Source: Gonatopus flavifemur (lineage: Eukaryota > Arthropoda > Insecta > Hymenoptera > Dryinidae). Taken from it: a stretch of DNA of 64,000 nt. Each line of letters opens with the position of its first letter. Within the stretch, counting starts at the first letter, position 1. The notes under the pieces are model-generated. The model was not told the DNA's origin and did no database searches. It saw nothing but the letters and a program-made list of their open reading frames with translations. Of this stretch, positions 59,558 through 64,000 are shown one piece after another. Made by a program: the position numbers and the translations under genes. The stretch is taken from contig JAFFJZ010000002.1 in NCBI GenBank assembly GCA_018340375.1, positions 20,602,001 through 20,666,000 of the forward strand, read 5' to 3'.

Positions 59558-60083
59558 GGATTTCAAAGGTGTATTCTACAGCCAAAGTGCAGGAATTTTT
59601 TGTTTGAAAAGATGTTTTTGGATGCTTAGTTTTTGAGATATGAGCATTTCTAGGTTTTTCTTGAAATCCAAATCATTCAGAAGCATCGTGGTCTGCATAC
59701 CTGAGCCTGATATTACTCGCTGAATTGCAAAACGGAGAATTTCTTGAAAAAATAGAATTATTCTGTCATTGTTGGTTCCGAAGCTATAGCGATTTTGAAT
59801 TTTTATTGAGCTTTCAGCCAATCTGAATTCAGCAACTTTAAATTATCAGAGCTCCAAAGCGAACAATGATAAAATAGTTCAATCTCTTTCCAGAGATCCC
59901 CCGTCTCCCAAATTAGTAAATCGTGTCAAGCTCAAGTATGTAACACATATATAGTGTTTTTGAATGATTTGGATTTGTAAAAGAAATCTAAAAATTTATA
60001 TATGTCAATAAATAAGCTTCCAAAAACACTTTCCGAAACGGAAAATCATAGCATTTTGGCTTAAGAATACACCTATAAAATCC
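59558..60083. mobile_element. Inverted-repeat element of about 526 bp in copy B
   Basis: Left GGATTTCAAAGGTGTATTC and right GAATACACCTATAAAATCC are reverse complements, continuing inward through GCCAAAGTGC against GCATTTTGGC. Absent from the matching place in copy A (after about 48770), so it inserted after the duplication. Confidence 0.6.
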
Positions 60084-60899
60084 AGTGTCCGAATTATTTT
60101 ACATCCTGTAAATTCACTAGCGATTTCAAAATAGAAAACTTGTACACATACTTGAGGTACTTTCATTGAATTTTTGATTGTTTTGGGGATGATATATGCA
60201 GATCATTTCTTATTCTCAATTTGCATTAATCAATGCATGAATTGCGCGTTGAAGTTCTCACGCTTTGTTTTTATCATTCGTCGAAGATGATCATTCACAT
60301 AATGAAATTTGGTCTCCATCAGTCAGACAGCGTATAATCGTATCAGCTGAGTTTCGTTATAACTTGACGCATAAACAATACATTGAATTAACTCGAAGAT
60401 TCATGTGTGTATACCGTTTGTGTATGACATCCCGTATCAGGTACACTGTATAAACAAAATCTGCTTCAAAATTCATGAGAATATTATGCGGTTTTTTTAC
60501 ATAAACAGTTCATTGAATTTCATAATGAAATATTGAAATCGATAATATAAGGCTGTGTTTAGAGCCACGTTAGCTTGTCTACAATTTCAAAATTCGAGGC
60601 ACGTTAAGTTTTCGAGTTGTCGTGGATACAGTGAATGGTAGAGAGATTTTCTACCCGTGTATTGGATTGATTGACACGGGAAATTTTACCTGTCTGTAGA
60701 AGATCCCTCGAGGACTTACTAAATCCACGAGAATTTGAAAATCTCACGTGTCTCGAATTTAAAAGTTAGAGACAGGTTAGCGTGTCTCTACACAGAGCCA
60801 TAATAAAATACTCAATGTAATGAATATTTTTCTTAATTTTAAGAACTTTCTTGTTTATTTTGATAACATATTTTTCAAGTCAAACGAGTAGGAATTAAC

Positions 60900-61490
60900 A
60901 AATGGCCCAAGCTTGGCCTGATCTTGGCCCAATTATGACTTATATGGGCCCAGAATCCATGAGAAAGAATGGCCCAAGCTTGGGGAAAGCTTGGGATGAT
61001 AACCTCATGCCAGGCTTGGTACTCAATATTGGGCCAGAATGCAATGCCAAGCATGGACCAATGTCTCATGATATATGTATTATGAGTATTTTGGAACTTG
61101 GCTCATACGATGAAACATACTTCTTGGAGAAAAAAATCAAGTCATTTTTCATGCCATCCCTGCTAAAAATTTCCCATAGAAAACGATAAGATTTTTAGCA
61201 GGGATATCGGTACAACTCTGTAAAAATCACAAACATGGGGATGTGGCATAGGTGCTCAGACAAACATTGGTTGTACATTGGCCCAATATTGGTTCACCAT
61301 GCTTGACAGTTTAATGTTTTGCCAAGCTTCAACCACTTGTTGTAATGGCATTCCCTACGAAACGTGGTATAGATTCTCAAATAACAAATGGTTTAATATT
61401 GGGCGGATATTGGTTCGCGATGCTTAGCAGCCCAGTATTTTGCCAAGCATGTGCCAGTTGTCAATATTGGCATTTCCTACCTGGGACGTT
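60900..61490. repeat. Tiled GGCCCA / TTGGGCC patch
   Basis: ATGGCCCAAGCTTGG, ATTGGGCC, TTGGCCCAAT and CCAAGCATG words recur in both orientations, ending near a CCTACCTGGGAC block. The word set is shared with 14680-15600. Not present at the matching place in copy A. Confidence 0.5.
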
Positions 61491-61919
61491 TCGAAATTCC
61501 ATCACCAATAATCCATATCATATTTCATGAAAAATTCCGTATTGAATTCAAAAATTTCAAAAACACTGCAGGATCAGAATAGAAATGATCGCACTAAACG
61601 TTGAACAAATTCAGGTGGTCAAAAGTGAAGAATTGGATTTCATACTCTCTGAATTCAAATCAGTGAAATCTTATTATTTCTACAAGTGATAGTCGATCAT
61701 TGAGAGCATAAAACAGTGAGATATCGATTAATTAGATCAGTGAAATTTCACTGCAAAGGTCAGTTAATATTCACCTTCTCCTTGTTTCCGTTTTTATTTT
61801 TTCACATATTTATGAATAGTCCCCACCCCCATCTATGATCATTGAGAATTTCGGAAATATTGTGCTTCCTTCACATCACACACTTGAAAATTCTCACACA
61901 TTCTTACACATTATATTGA

Positions 61920-62063
61920 CTATTCTGTAGGATACCCATACTCTTGTTTCATCGGATCTGTCAACTCTTCTCCAATTATGTATATGGGAATATTGAGATG
62001 TCCCGAAGCAATTTCTGGCATGATTGAAGCGTCCGCTACTCTTAATTCATTTATTCCCATCAC
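61920..62063 (-). CDS. Lone GMC oxidoreductase terminal exon (partial or relic)
   Basis: The minus-strand acceptor GTTACAG|GTG is followed by 47 codons and TAG. The start, VMGINELRVADASIMPEIAS, then GHLN, aligns with the terminal exon of the second GMC gene and keeps the active-site His. However, three conserved features have changed: GLRVVD is ELRVAD, the (G/A)EKAAD helix is GEELTD, and the AATAAA found in the paralogue is lost, although an AATAAA-like AAAAATAAAA lies about 120 bases further on. No matching main exon exists between 62063 and 64000; by the duplication offset plus the hAT insertion it should lie near 68-69 kb. It is either the last exon of a third, diverged gene or a pseudogene fragment. 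Confidence 0.7.
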   Translation of the reverse strand: MMGINELRVADASIMPEIASGHLNIPIYIIGEELTDPMKQEYGYPTE

Positions 62064-62330
62064 CTGTAACAATAATATTATACAATTTATCTTTGGATCT
62101 TCTCTTAGAAAGTCAACAAAAATGAAGCAATACATCAGAGCAATAAGTTCTAGACCACTCATGAACACTGTGTCACTGTATAGCATTCACTATCAACCTC
62201 AACGAGTTCAACTCTCATTATAATTACATGATAATAAAAATTTCGAGTAAAATTGAATCTATGATGGTTGGAAATAATATATTCAATGATTCATATGAGC
62301 AATTGTATATCAACTTTGTACTGTTGTCGT

Positions 62331-63963
62331 TAGGGGTGGACACAACACAAGACAAGACGAGATCATACAACTTCTTGTCTTGGTCTCGAAAATATGCAAA
62401 TTTCGAGTCTCGTCTCGATCTTGTCTCGATCTTGCTAACCCCAGTCTTGGTCTTGTCTTGGTCTTGTCTTGATCTTGTCTTGTCTTGGTCTTGTCTTGGT
62501 CTTGTCTTGATCTCGACGGCGATAATAATAAGAAAATTTGCTTGATATACACGCTTTGATCATTTTAATATATTTGAGCATTATTCTACTATTTCTGAGT
62601 GCTTGTTGAATGAAAAACAATCATATTCGCACATCAAGATCATATTGATTTAAGATTATTTTATAGAATAAAATAATCTCCTATTTTAGCATATATACTA
62701 ATGCATAACCCTGTTATAGGTGAAATATTGTACAGGATTTTTCATGAACTGCTACACTCTCACACATAAAAATGAGTATTGAAAAAAAAAAGTCAAAACC
62801 ATGCTATGGTGGAAAACTTATATAAAGCATGTGTAAAATATACACTGAGAAAAGAAATAAACGACCACACTCCTCAATCGGAATCGATCCTTGAATCTCT
62901 ATGTTACTATTCCTACCCCTTACTTCTGATCTACACATACTTTATGTGAAATAGTTACTTTTTGATAGTTATAAGGTATTCATTGTTTCAGCACGTTTCA
63001 ATATTTCACTAATTTCAGTTTGGTTAAATGTTTTTGTTGATGTTCGAGTCTATTTGTTTTTGAATACTTGAAAATATAAAAAATACACACATTGGTAATA
63101 TCTCATCGTGTGCTAAATTTCATCAAATAAAAAATGAAGAATTTTTTAGGATGAGGAGGAATAAGGGAGACTCTCCGTTGAGGCGACGGGAAGGAGACGA
63201 AGAAATTCCGTTCCTAGTATTTTTAACAGACTTCGTATCAGCGGGTTCACATATTCAAATATAATTTTCTCCATCGCTCTCCTTTACCGCGATGGAGACT
63301 TTTCCTTATTTCTTCCTTAATTCTACGGCTCCTATTTCTCCACCAATACTCCACCTCTATTCTTCCGAAGTTCTATGTAGAGAATCGGTAGTTGTGTTAT
63401 ACGAGTATGTTAGTATTATGGAAATATCATTCAACTCAGGACTCCATCTCACAATATACAATTAATAAAATTTTTGTCTGAAGCAGTGAATTTTATCTAA
63501 CCAAAATGCTTCTATCTTTCAATCTTATTCCTCTAATTCAAAACTATTATTGCGCAATATTTTCATCTGAGTTCAACTCTCAGTAATTTTATGGGTATAA
63601 AGAATTTTTGTTTTCCATCAAGCTTGACACACTTCCTGAATCTAAATGAATCTTCAGACATTTTGTAAATGACAGTCGTTGAAAAACTAAAAGTTATTGA
63701 GATCATTCATGTCAAATTTTCTGAATCAACCAACCACTGAAGTGACTAAATGGTCAAATATTAATGTATTATTAATATACACTGAATCTCAGCATTTTGA
63801 CCAAGATTTTGTCTCGAGACTACAAGACTCTTGGTCGAGACTAGATCCCAGTCTTGGTCTTGTCTCGACTCTTGAGCACTAAAGTCTTGTCTTGATCTCG
63901 TCTTGATTTTCAAGACAAGACAAGACAAGATCAAGACAATTCTTGGTCTTGAGTCCACCCCTA
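62331..63963. mobile_element. hAT-type element, 1633 bp, with GTCTTG satellite arms
   Basis: The termini TAGGGGTGGAC (62331-62341) and GTCCACCCCTA (63953-63963) are exact inverted repeats. The flanks gttgtcgt (62323-62330 and 63964-63971) are an exact 8 bp duplication. Sub-terminal arms are CTTGTCTTGGTCTTGTC-like satellites, about 62420-62515 at the left and 63800-63955 at the right in mainly opposite orientation, so both ends can pair. The interior is AT-rich and includes a fragment (63140-63400) related to the hairpin at 8819-9172. Open frames here only translate the satellite. No transposase. Confidence 0.9.
63140..63400. repeat. Diverged relative of the 8819-9172 hairpin
   Basis: ATAAGGGAGACTCTCCGTTG and TTTCTCCACCAATACTCCACC-like segments match the two arms of 8819-9172, followed by the shared tail TCGGTAGTTGTG and TATACGAGTATGTTAGTATT. 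It is nested inside the hAT element 62331-63963, or part of its original interior. Confidence 0.55.
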
Positions 63964-64000
63964 GTTGTCGTCGACATTCTCCTGAAGTTGTTCAATACTT

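Larger units (their letters stand above)
11391..64000 (+). other. Giant first intron of flotillin-2 (partial)
   Basis: It begins with the GTAAGC donor at 11391 and runs out of the window. It contains two antisense GMC oxidoreductase genes, one further GMC terminal exon, and many non-autonomous transposons. Nesting of the GMC cluster within a flotillin-2 intron is known from flies, mosquitoes, bees and beetles. That the intron is uninterrupted is inferred from my failure to find a second exon by eye; a small exon could be missed. Confidence 0.65.
59300..64000. repeat. Tandem segmental duplication, copy B
   Basis: Diverged copy of 48400-51420, offset by about 10.9 kb. It carries private insertions: an inverted-repeat element (59558-60083), a GGCCCA tiled patch (60900-61490) and a 1633 bp hAT element (62331-63963). 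After the hAT element the alignment resumes for the last 37 bases of the window, matching copy A from about 51385. Confidence 0.7.

Noticed and set aside
62310..62620. Arg/Asp/Lys/Thr/Gln-rich open frames on the minus strand
   Set aside because: They are translations of the GTCTTG satellite in the hAT element.
11391..64000. Search for the second flotillin-2 exon
   Set aside because: No stretch encoding the expected Gly-Trp-Ala-Trp-rich segment with a phase-matched acceptor was found on the + strand by eye.
1..64000. tRNA, rRNA, CRISPR arrays, autonomous transposase or retroelement polymerase genes
   Set aside because: No cloverleaf with a recognisable T-loop, no regularly spaced repeats of CRISPR type, and no transposase, integrase or reverse transcriptase motifs in any frame examined.

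Overview
This window is AT-rich nuclear DNA from an insect. Two observations support that. First, a short + strand exon at 11342-11390 is recognisably the first coding exon of flotillin-2. Second, downstream of it, on the opposite strand, lies a cluster of glucose-methanol-choline (GMC) oxidoreductase genes. A GMC cluster inside a large intron of flotillin-2 is a gene arrangement described as conserved across several insect orders. I found no second flotillin-2 exon, so everything from 11391 to 64000 reads as one giant host intron that continues past the window. I cannot name the species or order.

Layout. 1-11341: no recognisable gene; dense short inverted-repeat transposons (MITE-like) and then the flotillin-2 5' region. 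11342-11390 (+): flotillin-2 exon 1. 11391-23103: intron with hairpin elements and no gene. 23104-25003 (-): complete two-exon GMC oxidoreductase of 605 aa with a signal peptide, FAD-binding motif, both GMC signatures and both C-terminal histidines. 25004-50989: about 26 kb without a recognisable gene, filled with inverted-repeat elements and odd tiled repeats. 50990-58037 (-): a second GMC gene in two exons separated by a 4.85 kb intron, 731 aa, with an unusual N-terminal extension made of three degenerate repeats of a unit of about 40 residues. 58038-61919: promoter region and several transposons. 61920-62063 (-): a lone GMC terminal exon with changed conserved residues and no polyadenylation signal at the paralogous position. 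It is either the end of a gene whose main exon lies beyond 64000 or a decaying relic.

The terminal exon of the second GMC gene plus its flanks (about 48.4-51.4 kb) and the lone exon plus its flanks (about 59.3-64.0 kb) are diverged tandem duplicates offset by about 10.9 kb. The cluster has therefore been growing by tandem duplication, and each copy has since collected its own insertions. The clearest is a 1633 bp hAT-type element at 62331-63963 with a perfect 8 bp target duplication, whose empty site can be read in the older copy near 51377.

Function. The GMC proteins are predicted secreted flavoenzymes; their substrates cannot be read from sequence. Flotillin-2 is a membrane-raft scaffold, and nothing here suggests a biochemical link to the nested oxidoreductases. 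The link is positional: nested, antisense, and conserved. The rest of the window is non-autonomous DNA transposons (hAT-type with 8 bp duplications, TA-flanked hairpins, one TTAA-flanked element), often nested, and no transposase gene was recognised.
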